Position numbers and translations under genes: made by a program. A stretch of DNA of 39,452 bases from Flavobacterium sp. (GTDB lineage Bacteria; Bacteroidota; Bacteroidia; Chitinophagales; Chitinophagaceae): positions 1 through 39,452 of the forward strand of contig JASGCX010000033.1 in assembly GCA_030053925.1 (NCBI GenBank), in the 5' to 3' direction. Under the pieces are notes generated by a model that was not told the origin of the DNA, searched no databases, and worked only from the letters and a program-made list of their open reading frames with translations. Positions 9,816 to 19,553 of the stretch are shown piece after piece (positions within the stretch are counted from its first letter, which is position 1; each line of letters starts with the position of its first letter).

Positions 9816-10061
9816 TTACTTTGTCGTTTTAGTTGAGTTAATTAAATCTCTTACATCAACTTTAAAGAGTGAAGCAATTGCCACAAGATTGTCCATTGAA
9901 GGCTGAACTTCATTTGTACACCAACGAGAAACAGTCGTTTCGTTTTTGTCTAATTGCTCTGCAAGCCATTTGTTTGTCTTGCCTTGTTCAGCTAGAACTG
10001 CTTTTAATCTGTTAATTGCTTTCTTACTCATATTAATCGGCATTTGGTGCAAATATATCAA
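9816..10061 (-). CDS. XRE-family helix-turn-helix regulator heading the RM operon
   Basis: KKAINRLKAVLAEQGKTNKWLAEQLDKNETTVSRWCTNEVQPSMDNLVAIASLFKVDVRDLI; stop 2 nt before the methylase ATG. Confidence 0.9.
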   Translation of the reverse strand: MIYLHQMPINMSKKAINRLKAVLAEQGKTNKWLAEQLDKNETTVSRWCTNEVQPSMDNLVAIASLFKVDVRDLINSTKTTK

Positions 10062-10171
10062 CTTTTTGTTACTATTTCACTATTTCGGTTTGGTTGTCTG
10101 TAAAAAATGAAATTTTTCCTGTCCGCTTATAGGGTGGTGGGTGGGCTTGGGTGCGTTGGGGTAAAATTAAA

Positions 10172-10187
10172 TCCCGAATAGTCGGGA
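10172..10187. other. Short inverted repeat TCCCGA-ATAG-TCGGGA
   Basis: Perfect 6-bp arms with a 4-nt loop, just outside the RM operon. Confidence 0.6.
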
Positions 10188-10349
10188 CAAGTTGTGGTGC
10201 AAAAGCGTTGGATTTTCTGTCTATTTTTTGTGGGACAGTTATATGTTCGCAGGGTGTATTTAGGGTGTTGGCTAACTATAACTACCTGCAACCCAACACA
10301 CCTTACATACTAGTTAAACTGCGTGGTTTTTGTGTTACAATTAGTTGGT

Positions 10350-10856
10350 TTATCTTTTTTTGTAGATGGGTACTGTGCTGCAAGGCTCGCCGTACATAAT
10401 GCTTTTGGCAAATGGCCGCAGTTTGTTTGTAATATCTACATAGGCTGTTTCGGGTATGGCTATATCGCCGCAACCTTTTACCACTACTCGTTTATCGGTA
10501 TATGCTTCTCCTTTTACGGTAGCTAAATTTTTGGTTATTATATTGGTTATTAATTGCTGTTTGTTACCAAAAACCACATCTTTTGCTACTGGCTGCAAAT
10601 AGCTAGCTGCAAGCATATTGGCCCACATGGGTATTATGGCATCGGCTGTGCAAGTAATGGCTACGTATTTATCTTGGTATTGCGCCCAATTGGTGGCTAA
10701 CAAGGCGGCTCGATACTCTTTTTCTTTTAAAATTAAACCCATAAACAGATATTCTTTTAGGTCGAAAACCACTATTTCTCCTTTGGGATAAAATTCTTCT
10801 AAGTCTAATGTAATTAATCCGCTTTCGGCTACTTTATTTATAATAATGTTAGACAT
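10350..10856 (-). CDS. DUF2480-family protein
   Basis: Start chosen at MSNIIINKVAESGLITLDLEEFYPKGEIVVFDLKEYLFMGLILKEKEYR; WANMLAASYLQP; the longer ORF to 10973 has an unlikely leader. Confidence 0.75.
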   Translation of the reverse strand: MSNIIINKVAESGLITLDLEEFYPKGEIVVFDLKEYLFMGLILKEKEYRAALLATNWAQYQDKYVAITCTADAIIPMWANMLAASYLQPVAKDVVFGNKQQLITNIITKNLATVKGEAYTDKRVVVKGCGDIAIPETAYVDITNKLRPFAKSIMYGEPCSTVPIYKKR

Positions 10857-10953
10857 AACTGTGTTTTTACAATTAGCTGGCAATAATACCAACCAATAAA
10901 AGTGGGTAAAACTACAACATAATGTGGTGTTGCAAGTTTCGGTATAAGAAACT

Positions 10954-10985
10954 AAAAGCCCACAGTTGCGCAACTGTGGGCTTTT
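10954..10985. terminator. Perfect 32-bp palindrome, probable bidirectional terminator
   Basis: AAAAGCCCACAGTTGC|GCAACTGTGGGCTTTT between the ppiD-like 3' end and the DUF2480 gene. Confidence 0.85.
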
Positions 10986-11010
10986 TTAAACACCTTAAAA
11001 ATAGTATCTA

Positions 11011-13146
11011 CTAATAAAATTGGGCTCTATTATCTTTAATAGTTGCTGCTTTCTTTAAAGCCGCCGGACTACTGGTGTAAGCAGCCATTTTTTGCGCTTG
11101 CAATATTGAATGTTTTACCGAATTAGCATTGCTAGCTGCTGGTTTTATAGCAATGTTTTCTACACGTACTGCAAACACACCACCGTTGCCGGCAATTGCC
11201 TCGCTTACTTTACCTTTTAAGCTTGGGTTAAATGCTGCACCTACCACTTTTAACTCCATACCAATACTTGGAATAAATGGATTGCTAAACAATATGCTAT
11301 CTACTCTTTGTACTGCTGTTGCAGCGTTGGTAGCTATGGCTTCTAAAGTTGCACCTTTAAACTTGGTATCAATAATTTGTTTTGCTTTTTTCTCGTTGCG
11401 TACTTGTGCTTCTACAAGTGGGCGTAAAGTGGCTACCGATGGTAAACCTATTTTATTAACATTTGTAACCACAGCTACTACATATTTATCGTTCATTTCA
11501 AATGGTTCAGAAATATCGCCTGTGTTTGCATCGTACACCCATCTTACCATTTTACGAGCATCGTTACCTGCACCTACACTTGATACAGAAAAATCCATTT
11601 TTTTAATTTCGCCCGATGGTAAAGGTTGTTTATTAAGTTTCAATGCGTTTTCGTCAAATGCTTTTTTGTTTTTGCTAGTAGCTGCAAACTGAGACGCCGC
11701 TGTTTGTGCTGCTGCAACCGTTTCGTTGCTTGCAATAATAGGTTTAGATAAGTATGCTACATTTAATGCTTCATCTAAATTTTTTTGTTCTGTTATTTCT
11801 ATATAATGATAACCAAATTTTGTTTTTACAATCTTCCGCTCGCCTTTTTTGCCATCAAACAAAATAAATTTTGCAAAATCTGGGTCAAATTTTTCTTTTT
11901 GTTGTATTTCGGTAGATGTATATTTCATTAGCCCACCATCTGGGGCTGCGGTAGCGGCCTTATCGTCAGAAAATTGTTCCATTGCTTTTCTAAAATCTAA
12001 TCCGTTTTGTATTGCTAAAACAATACTATCAATAGTTTTTTTAGCAACACTATCGGGTTTTGCATTTTCACCATTTGTATTTATCAGTATGTGGCGACAA
12101 AAAACGCTATCTGCCAAAGTTCTTTTCTTAATCATTTTGGCAACAGTATAGTTAGAAGCATCTAAATAAGGACCAAATATTTCTCCTTCTTTTAGTTGCT
12201 TTATTGTATCTGCATTTGGAACTTTAATTTTTGATTTAATTGTAAATTGCTCGTTATCGTAAGGTAACTCACTACCCACTTTTGATAAGTAAGCTTTTGC
12301 ATCTTGTGTAGCTGCAAAGTCGGCTTTTAAATCTGTAATTTGTTTTAATATATCGGCAGTATCTGCACCGCTTGGTGTAGTTGAAAAACCTATATAATTA
12401 ATGGTTCTACTTTCTTCATCTTTATCAAATTGTTTGTGGTGTTTTTTAGCATACGCTAAAATATCTTCTTCGGTAAGTTTAACAGTGCTATCTACAATAG
12501 AAGAATATGGTACAGATACATAAGTAATAGAAGCCACTGCGGCATTATCTGCTTCCATTTTTTCTACAAGCCATTTAGGTGCATAAGCGGCGGCTTGTAA
12601 AAGGGCTGCATATTTTTGACTCAAAGATTGCTGTATTAATGGCTCTAAGTATCCTTTATTAACTTTTTCTATTAATTCTAAATCTTGTACGCTTTTACCT
12701 TTTTTAATTCGTGCAAAAGCAGTTTTGGCTTCTGCCACTTTAAACTCGCCTGTTTTAGAATCTGTAAATTCTCTTTTTAATGGAGACGTGTTTGGGTCAA
12801 ACATAATTTCATTAAATTCTTTATCGCCAATAACAAGACCTAATTTATCGTACTCTTGTTGATTGATGATTTTTTCAACTTCTTGAGACCATACGCCGCT
12901 AATTAGCTGGTCTCTAGAGCTAGCTTGCTGCCCATTCATTTTTTCGATGAATGTGATTTCATCATCAAATTCGGTTTTGTTTATGGTAACACCATTTACT
13001 TTACCTAAAGTAGTGGTATTACTAAAAATACCGCCACCTCTTTTACCATTTTCAAATGCTGATTGAATAACGAAAATAATCATTACCAATCCAATAGAAG
13101 TAATCATAATCCACCCTTTGTTACGAATAGTTTGAATAACAGACAT
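11011..13146 (-). CDS. ppiD: PpiD/SurA-like membrane-anchored peptidylprolyl isomerase
   Basis: N-terminal TM anchor IRNKGWIMITSIGLVMIIFVIQSAF; SurA_N-like region; parvulin motif CRHILINT...PDGGLMKY...GYHYIEI. Confidence 0.85.
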   Translation of the reverse strand: MSVIQTIRNKGWIMITSIGLVMIIFVIQSAFENGKRGGGIFSNTTTLGKVNGVTINKTEFDDEITFIEKMNGQQASSRDQLISGVWSQEVEKIINQQEYDKLGLVIGDKEFNEIMFDPNTSPLKREFTDSKTGEFKVAEAKTAFARIKKGKSVQDLELIEKVNKGYLEPLIQQSLSQKYAALLQAAAYAPKWLVEKMEADNAAVASITYVSVPYSSIVDSTVKLTEEDILAYAKKHHKQFDKDEESRTINYIGFSTTPSGADTADILKQITDLKADFAATQDAKAYLSKVGSELPYDNEQFTIKSKIKVPNADTIKQLKEGEIFGPYLDASNYTVAKMIKKRTLADSVFCRHILINTNGENAKPDSVAKKTIDSIVLAIQNGLDFRKAMEQFSDDKAATAAPDGGLMKYTSTEIQQKEKFDPDFAKFILFDGKKGERKIVKTKFGYHYIEITEQKNLDEALNVAYLSKPIIASNETVAAAQTAASQFAATSKNKKAFDENALKLNKQPLPSGEIKKMDFSVSSVGAGNDARKMVRWVYDANTGDISEPFEMNDKYVVAVVTNVNKIGLPSVATLRPLVEAQVRNEKKAKQIIDTKFKGATLEAIATNAATAVQRVDSILFSNPFIPSIGMELKVVGAAFNPSLKGKVSEAIAGNGGVFAVRVENIAIKPAASNANSVKHSILQAQKMAAYTSSPAALKKAATIKDNRAQFY

Positions 13147-13727
13147 AATAATATTATTAATGAAATTTTTAAGGATGGCAAAAATAAGGAAATAATGCGT
13201 TTACACAAATTGTGGAAAAAATAGTCAAAACAAATAGTGTAACGCATTATATATGTGTACAAAGTTTTGGCTTGTTTTTTAAAATTTACAGGGCATACAA
13301 AACAAAAAAAACTTTAAAAAAATTACCCACAATATGGTTGTTAATAATTGCATAACACCGTGTATAACTCCATTTTTTTAAAAAAATTTTGTGAGTAGAA
13401 ATAGATTAACTGGGTTTGGTAAAACAGAAAAAAAGTTTAAGAGGCATTTTTTTATCCTTATTTATCCCTGTTAGTCTCGTATTGATAACCTGTTAATTAC
13501 CAAATGTGTGTAAACTTAATAACCATCATCCACAAATGTTAAAAAGGCAGTTTTACATAACAGCAGTAAGCATTTGGTAATGTTAATTGTTTGTGGGTTT
13601 AAGTGCATAAGCCCAAGCTAATTAACTTTGCAGCGTGGGGATAAGTAAGTTATCCCGAAATCCACACTCGTAATAGTAATAGTGGGTTTTATAAATAAAG
13701 TATTATTAAAAGAATATTACGGTAGTT
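13147..13727. other. Candidate oriC-like region: AT-rich divergent intergenic with several DnaA-box-like 9-mers
   Basis: One mismatch to TTATCCACA (either strand): 13211-13219 tgtggaaaa, 13323-13331 ttacccaca, 13526-13534 tcatccaca, 13636-13644 tggggataa; two mismatches: 13658-13666 aaatccaca; A/T tracts around 13300-13390. Confidence 0.45.
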
Positions 13728-14735
13728 ATGAACATTGAAATAGCAACACAACAAATTTCTGAAAAAGGATTTTTAGATATAGCTTTAGATGCAAGGTTAG
13801 ATTTGTTTGCAGAGATTGAAAAATTGAAAAAAGAAAAGAACGCCATTGTATTGGCGCATTTTTATCAAGAACCCGATATTCAAGATGTGGCAGATTATAT
13901 TGGCGATAGTTTAGGGCTTGCGCAAAAAGCACAAAGCACAAATGCTGATATGATTGTTTTTGCAGGCGTGCATTTTATGGCTGAAACTGCTAAAATACTA
14001 AACCCTACAAAAAAGGTTTTACTGCCCGATTTAAGGGCTGGATGTTCGCTAGCTGACTCTGCCCCCGCTAACTTGTTTAAAGCCTTTAAAGAGAAGCATA
14101 AAGGCCATTTAGTAATATCGTACATTAACTGCACAGCCGAGATAAAAGCCCTTAGCGATATTATTTGCACAAGTAGCAATGCCGAGAAAATAATTGACAG
14201 CTTGCCAAAAGATCAACCCATCATTTTTGCGCCCGATAAAAACCTTGGTGCTTACTTAAATAAAAAGATGGGTATAAACATGCTACTTTGGAACGGTGCT
14301 TGTATGGTTCACGAAATTTTTAGCTTAGAGAAAATTACCAAATTAAAAATTCGCCATCCAAAAGCGCAACTTATTGCACACCCCGAATGTGAAGAAGCAG
14401 TATTGCAAATTGCAGATTATATTGGCAGCACCACACAGTTATTAAAATATGCGGTTGCAAGCAATGTTCAAGAATTTATTGTAGCAACCGAAACAGGCAT
14501 TTTGCACCAAATGCAAAAAGAAGCACCCAAAAAAACATTTATTGCTGCGCCTCCAAATAATAATTGTGCTTGTAACGATTGCCCTTACATGAAACTAAAT
14601 ACACTAGAAAAATTGTATTTGTGTATGAAGTACGAACTGCCAGAAATTTTAATGGAAGAAAATTTGCGCCTAGCTGCTAAAAAGCCAATGGATAGAATGA
14701 TGGAAATTAGTAGAGCTGCTGGTTTGATTGGATAA
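13728..14735 (+). CDS. nadA: Quinolinate synthase
   Basis: [66 protein letters not shown]. Confidence 0.97.
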   Translation: MNIEIATQQISEKGFLDIALDARLDLFAEIEKLKKEKNAIVLAHFYQEPDIQDVADYIGDSLGLAQKAQSTNADMIVFAGVHFMAETAKILNPTKKVLLPDLRAGCSLADSAPANLFKAFKEKHKGHLVISYINCTAEIKALSDIICTSSNAEKIIDSLPKDQPIIFAPDKNLGAYLNKKMGINMLLWNGACMVHEIFSLEKITKLKIRHPKAQLIAHPECEEAVLQIADYIGSTTQLLKYAVASNVQEFIVATETGILHQMQKEAPKKTFIAAPPNNNCACNDCPYMKLNTLEKLYLCMKYELPEILMEENLRLAAKKPMDRMMEISRAAGLIG

Positions 14736-14747
14736 TAGCAACCGCAA

Positions 14748-14851
14748 CCGCTGATAAAAAATGATTGAATCATTTACTATGATTATAGAAGCGAAGGTTA
14801 AACTATCTGAACAATCATAGTAAATCATAAACTATCAAAAATAATCAGCGG
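14748..14851. terminator. Long imperfect inverted repeat between convergent nadA and metF
   Basis: ccgctgataaaaaatgattgaatcatttactatgatt ... aatcatagtaaatcataaactatcaaaaataatcagcgg; approximately 40-nt arms. Confidence 0.65.
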
Positions 14852-15805
14852 TTAAAACACTTCTTTCACTGCGTTGTAAATTACTTTAGGCTTACCTAAA
14901 GTATAGTAATGCAATACGGGTACACCAAAAGCTTTTAATTGTTTACTTTGTGCTATTAACCATTCTGTGCCCACTTGTTCACATTCAGCATCGGTTTTGC
15001 ATTTCATTATAGCATTGCTTAAATCTGTAGGAATATCTACATGAAATATTCTTGGTAAAACAGACAATTGCTTTTTATTGGTTAATGGTTTTAAACCTGG
15101 AATAATTGGTACAGTAATGCCCATATCTCGGCATTTTTTTACAAAATCAAAAAACTTTTGATTGTCAAAAAACATTTGAGTCATAATATAATCTGCGCCA
15201 GCATCTACTTTTTCTTTCATGCGCTGCAAATCAATTTCTAGGTTTGGTGCTTCAAAATGTTTTTCGGGGTAGCCCGCAACGCCCGAGCAAAACTTGGTTT
15301 TTCCGCCATTTTTTATTTCTTCATCAATATAAATACCATGATTCATGTTGGTTACTTGTTTCAATAAATCAATACCGTATTTATGGCCATCTGGTTCTGG
15401 CTCAAAGCTAGCTTCGTTTTTAGCGGCATCGCCACGTAATACGAGAACGTTATCAATACCTAAAAAATCAAGGTCAATTAAAGCATCTTCGGTTTCTCTT
15501 TTTGTAAAGCCACCGCAAATAATATGGGGCACAGCATCAATTTGGTAGTGGTTCATTACCGCTGCGCAAATGCCCACCGTACCTGGTCTTTTTCTTACTT
15601 CCACTTTTTCAAACGTACTATCCAATTTCTTTTTAAACATGGTTTCGCTGCGGTGATAAGTTACATTTATCCAACTAGGTTTAAAATCCATTAAAGGATC
15701 TAAATGGTCGTAAATTGTAGTAATGGTTTTACCTTTTAATGGTGGTAATACCTCAAACGATACTAAGGTTTTTTTTGCTTGTGCAATGTGGTCTGTTACT
15801 TTCAT
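14852..15805 (-). CDS. metF: Methylenetetrahydrofolate reductase
   Basis: SFEVLPPLKG, NVTYHRSE, NVLVLRGDA, ADYIMTQMFFDNQKFFDFV, PIIPGLKPL. Confidence 0.95.
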   Translation of the reverse strand: MKVTDHIAQAKKTLVSFEVLPPLKGKTITTIYDHLDPLMDFKPSWINVTYHRSETMFKKKLDSTFEKVEVRKRPGTVGICAAVMNHYQIDAVPHIICGGFTKRETEDALIDLDFLGIDNVLVLRGDAAKNEASFEPEPDGHKYGIDLLKQVTNMNHGIYIDEEIKNGGKTKFCSGVAGYPEKHFEAPNLEIDLQRMKEKVDAGADYIMTQMFFDNQKFFDFVKKCRDMGITVPIIPGLKPLTNKKQLSVLPRIFHVDIPTDLSNAIMKCKTDAECEQVGTEWLIAQSKQLKAFGVPVLHYYTLGKPKVIYNAVKEVF

Positions 15806-15840
15806 CTTGTAAATTATAGGGCTGCAATATAAACCAAAGA

Positions 15841-15960
15841 TTAAAATATTGTGGCTATTGTAACCAAATAAGCTGCTAAAAAGCCCATAAATGCTGCATA
15901 ATTTGGTATTTTACTGGTTTTATACAATTGGTAAACAATCTTTAAAGTGGCTATAATCAT
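15841..15960 (-). CDS. Putative 39-aa membrane microprotein upstream of metF
   Basis: Manual minus translation MIIATLKIVYQLYKTSKIPNYAAFMGFLAAYLVTIATIF*; below the ORF-track cutoff. Confidence 0.35.
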   Translation of the reverse strand: MIIATLKIVYQLYKTSKIPNYAAFMGFLAAYLVTIATIF

Positions 15961-16007
15961 TTTACTTAGTAGTGTAGAACGTTTATTTTTGTTAAAATAT
16001 ATTTTTT

Positions 16008-16808
16008 GTGAGCTTAACCATTCATACTACTAATTTACAAAAAAGTTATAAAGGCCGTACCGTTGTTAACAAGGTTTCGGTAGAAGTAAAACAAGGTGAA
16101 ATTGTGGGTTTATTGGGCCCAAACGGTGCTGGTAAAACCACTACTTTTTACATGGTGGTGGGTTTAATAAAGCCCGATGATGGTAAAGTATTTTTAAATG
16201 AAATAGACATTACCAAATTGCCCATGTATAAACGAGCACAAATGGGTATTGGTTATTTACCACAAGAAGCTAGTGTGTTTAGAAAATTAAGTGTTGAAGA
16301 TAATATTATGGCCGTGCTAGAAATGACGAAACTAAACAAGCATGAACGCCATGAAAAATTAGAAACTTTATTAAGCGAATTTAATTTGCACCATGTGCGT
16401 AAAAATAATGGCGATAGTTTAAGCGGTGGCGAAAGGCGTAGAACTGAAATTGCACGTGCTTTAGCCGTAGATCCCAAATTTATTTTATTAGATGAACCCT
16501 TTGCTGGTGTAGATCCTATTGCCGTTGAAGATATACAAGCAGTAGTTGCAAAATTGAAGTATAAAAACATTGGTATTTTAATTACCGATCACAATGTAAA
16601 CGAAACCTTATCTATTTGCGATAGAGCTTATTTGCTTATTGAAGGAAAAATATTTAAACACGGCACCGCAGAACAATTGGCAGATGATGAACAAGTTCGT
16701 AGGTTATATTTAGGTACCAATTTTGAGTTAAAAAGGAAAGATTGGATTATTGATATGGTACGTGAAAATGCCGAGCAGCAAGAATTTGCAAAAGAAGATA
16801 GTTTATAA
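16008..16808 (+). CDS. lptB: LPS export ABC transporter ATP-binding protein
   Basis: GTG start; [82 protein letters not shown]. Confidence 0.95.
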   Translation: MSLTIHTTNLQKSYKGRTVVNKVSVEVKQGEIVGLLGPNGAGKTTTFYMVVGLIKPDDGKVFLNEIDITKLPMYKRAQMGIGYLPQEASVFRKLSVEDNIMAVLEMTKLNKHERHEKLETLLSEFNLHHVRKNNGDSLSGGERRRTEIARALAVDPKFILLDEPFAGVDPIAVEDIQAVVAKLKYKNIGILITDHNVNETLSICDRAYLLIEGKIFKHGTAEQLADDEQVRRLYLGTNFELKRKDWIIDMVRENAEQQEFAKEDSL

Positions 16809-16812
16809 ATGT

Positions 16813-16850
16813 AAGTAGGCTAGTTCAACTACAACTAGCCTACTTTTTTA
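16813..16850 (+). terminator. Rho-independent terminator after lptB
   Basis: AAGTAGGCTAGTT..AACTAGCCTACTT followed by a T run. Confidence 0.85.
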
Positions 16851-16870
16851 CAGGGTATTTAGCTATTAGC

Positions 16871-17428
16871 TTAATGTTTTTCGCCCTCTTTATATTTTTG
16901 CTCGGCTGCTTTTGCTTTTTCAAAATCTAGTACTACACCGTTAATACAATAACGCAAGCCTGTTGGTGGTGGGCCATCTTCAAATACATGGCCTAAATGC
17001 GATTTGCATCTGCTGCACGCAACTTCTGTACGTTTCATGCCGTGGCTATTATCTGGCAAATAAATCATTGATGATTTACTAATGGGTTCGTAAAAACTTG
17101 GCCAACCGCAACCACTTTCAAACTTTGCATCGCTTTTAAATAAGGCATTACCACATACTGCACAATAAAAAGTACCTACTTCTTTAGAACTTTCAAATTT
17201 ACTGGTATATGGTCTTTCTGTACCTTTTTGCCTTGCTACTTGGTACACTTCTGGACTTAATATTTTTTTCCATTCTTCATCTTTTAGAGTCACTTTTGTA
17301 CTGTCTGTAGTACTGTACACTGGATTTTTTTTATTGTTTTCCATAATTTCTTTTTTGGTATTACTGTTTTGCGAATAGCAACTTTGAAAACTTAAAGTTA
17401 CTAATAAGGCTAATTGATATAGTTTCAT
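16871..17428 (-). CDS. msrB: Peptide-methionine (R)-S-oxide reductase with lipoprotein-like leader
   Basis: YCAVCGNALFKSDAKFESGCGWPSFYEPI, CSRCKSHLGHVFEDGPPPTGLRYCINGVVLDF. Confidence 0.96.
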   Translation of the reverse strand: MKLYQLALLVTLSFQSCYSQNSNTKKEIMENNKKNPVYSTTDSTKVTLKDEEWKKILSPEVYQVARQKGTERPYTSKFESSKEVGTFYCAVCGNALFKSDAKFESGCGWPSFYEPISKSSMIYLPDNSHGMKRTEVACSRCKSHLGHVFEDGPPPTGLRYCINGVVLDFEKAKAAEQKYKEGEKH

Positions 17429-17609
17429 ATTGTTGTTTTATTGATGTACGCTTTTTTGGGTTAAAATACCTGCCAATTAATGTGGTTGTTGCTTTTTATT
17501 TATGACGTAGCAGTTGTAGTTACTTACAAAATACTTAGTTTTTAACATTTTGGAAACAATTTTAGTAGCAAGATGTATATTTGCTTCTCAAGCAACTCCT
17601 TTACTTACA

Positions 17610-18185
17610 ATGTTTAATATTATTTTGTTTGGTCCTCCAGGTAGTGGCAAAGGTACCCAAAGTGAAATGTTAATTGCAAAATATGGCTTAATTCATTTAT
17701 CTACAGGTGATATTTTGCGTAAAGAAATTGCAGCAGGTACGCCACTAGGTTTAGAGGCTAAAAGTATAATGGATAAAGGCGAATTAGTACCAGACGAAGT
17801 AGTAATTGCTATGATAAGTTCGGCTTTAGAAGCAAATCCTGAAGCGAAGGGTTTTTTGTTTGATGGTTTTCCTAGAACAAATGCACAAGCATCTGCTTTA
17901 GATAAATTGTTACAACTTAAAGGTACCGATATTGGTATTGTACTAGCCCTTGAAGTAAGTGAAGAAGAACTTGTAAAACGCCTTTTAAATAGAGGATTAA
18001 CAAGCGGACGCAGCGATGATACCAACGAAATTGTTATAAAAGCTAGAATTGCTGAATATCGCAAAAAAACTTCTGCCGTAGCAGATTATTACCAACAATT
18101 TGATAAAGTAAAAAACATACAAGGCGAAGGCTCTGTAGATGAAATTTTTACTTTATTGAGTAGCAAAATTGATAGTCGCTTATAG
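17610..18185 (+). CDS. adk: Adenylate kinase
   Basis: MFNIILFGPPGSGKGTQSEMLIAKYGLIHLSTGDILRKEI, FDGFPRTNAQA; ATG at 17610 preferred over the TTG ORF start at 17550. Confidence 0.96.
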   Translation: MFNIILFGPPGSGKGTQSEMLIAKYGLIHLSTGDILRKEIAAGTPLGLEAKSIMDKGELVPDEVVIAMISSALEANPEAKGFLFDGFPRTNAQASALDKLLQLKGTDIGIVLALEVSEEELVKRLLNRGLTSGRSDDTNEIVIKARIAEYRKKTSAVADYYQQFDKVKNIQGEGSVDEIFTLLSSKIDSRL

Positions 18186-18211
18186 AGATTTGGCAGCCAA
18201 AACCAACCGCT

Positions 18212-18240
18212 AATCCCGCATATTTTGCGGGATTTTTTTT
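18212..18240 (+). terminator. Rho-independent terminator after adk
   Basis: aatcccgcatattttgcgggatttttttt. Confidence 0.9.
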
Positions 18241-18305
18241 GGTGTATAACCCTTAATTTACAACGCTTAAACGTGTTTTGCAAATTTTGTAAACGCCCTT
18301 TAGTG

Positions 18306-19511
18306 CTAGGGCGTTAAATTTTTAATAGCAGCTTTAAGTGCTGTTAAAAATTCATCGGCTTGTGCTTTAGTTAATGCCAAAGAAGGCAATAACCTAATAA
18401 CATTTGGTTTAGCTTCGCCAGTAAATACTTTAAACTCAGTTAGCAAAGTTTTCTTTAAATGTTTTAATGGTTCAGGCACATCAAAGCCAATTATTAAGCC
18501 CTTGCCACGTACATTTTGTATGGCTGAAATTTTCTTTAATTCTTCTTGTAAATAGTTGCCTACAGTTGCGGCATTGGCTATTAAATTAGTTTGTTCAATA
18601 ACTTCTAACACTGCTAATGCTGCTGCACAAGCCAATTGATTACCCCCAAATGTAGTACCTAGTAAACCGTGTTTTGGTTTTATGGGTGGTGCTATTAAAA
18701 TACCACCAATAGGAAAACCATTGCCCATACCTTTTGCCATTGCGTAAATATCTGCGTTTACACCAGCATAATCATGTGCAAAAAATAAACCGCTTCTACC
18801 ATAACCACATTGTACGCTATCTGCAATAAATACAGCATTATATTGGTTGCACAAAGTGCGTATTAATTGTAGAAAACTATTATTAGCTTCAATAATACCG
18901 CCAACGCCTTGTACACCTTCAATAATAACAGAAGAAATTTGATGACCCTGTTTTTCAAAACAAGTTTTTAAGGCAGCCTCATCATTAAACGGCAAGAAGA
19001 TAACATTTTCTGTTTGGTTAATTGGTGCTACTATAAAAGGATTATCTGTAACAGCTACCGCTAAAGAAGTACGACCATGAAATGATTTACTAAAGGCAAT
19101 CACTTTTTTTTTGCCATTATGAAAGCTTGCTAATTTTAAAGCATTTTCGTTGGCTTCTGCACCGCTATTACACAGAAATAGCTGATAATCTTCTTTGCCA
19201 CTAAGCTTACCTAATTTTTCTGCCAATTGCTTTTGTAAGGGAATAATAACAGAGTTTGAGTAGAAGGCAATTTTTTCTAATTGCGCCTCAATGCTTTTTA
19301 CCCAATGAGGATGTGTGTGACCAATACTTATTACCGCATGACCGCCATACATATCTAAGTATTGTGTACCATTCTCATCCCAAACATAACTGCCCAATGC
19401 CTTGGTAATGGTAATATTATTAAGAGGATAAACATCGAACAAGATAGCCCCCCTGCCTGCCTTTGTGGGCTTGTGTGTAGAAGTTTGTTCAGGTACATTT
19501 TTATTTTCCAT
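18306..19511 (-). CDS. argD: Acetylornithine-type aminotransferase
   Basis: YLDMYGGHAVISIGHTHP, SGAEANENALKLA, FHGRTSLAVAVT, ADSVQCGYGRSGLFFAHDY, GTTFGGNQLACAAALAVL; in an arg cluster. Confidence 0.92.
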   Translation of the reverse strand: MENKNVPEQTSTHKPTKAGRGAILFDVYPLNNITITKALGSYVWDENGTQYLDMYGGHAVISIGHTHPHWVKSIEAQLEKIAFYSNSVIIPLQKQLAEKLGKLSGKEDYQLFLCNSGAEANENALKLASFHNGKKKVIAFSKSFHGRTSLAVAVTDNPFIVAPINQTENVIFLPFNDEAALKTCFEKQGHQISSVIIEGVQGVGGIIEANNSFLQLIRTLCNQYNAVFIADSVQCGYGRSGLFFAHDYAGVNADIYAMAKGMGNGFPIGGILIAPPIKPKHGLLGTTFGGNQLACAAALAVLEVIEQTNLIANAATVGNYLQEELKKISAIQNVRGKGLIIGFDVPEPLKHLKKTLLTEFKVFTGEAKPNVIRLLPSLALTKAQADEFLTALKAAIKNLTP

Positions 19512-19553
19512 TTTCTAATTTTTTTTTATTTCCCCGTTGGGGATTTTGAGGCT

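Noticed and set aside
4497-10061. Complete classical Type I RM system
   Set aside because: No HsdR helicase/translocase ORF is present; the nuclease-like domain is fused to the methylase
10151-10526. Plus-strand ORFs between XRE and DUF2480
   Set aside because: W/C/F-rich low-complexity translations, overlapping the DUF2480 gene; no support
11129-11692. Long antisense ORFs on the plus strand opposite ppiD (also 7871-8308, 1612-1962, 25465-25797 elsewhere)
   Set aside because: Antisense shadows of well-supported genes with no recognisable domains
17550-17609. N-terminal extension of adenylate kinase
   Set aside because: TTG-initiated, non-homologous leader; the canonical Adk start is ATG 17610
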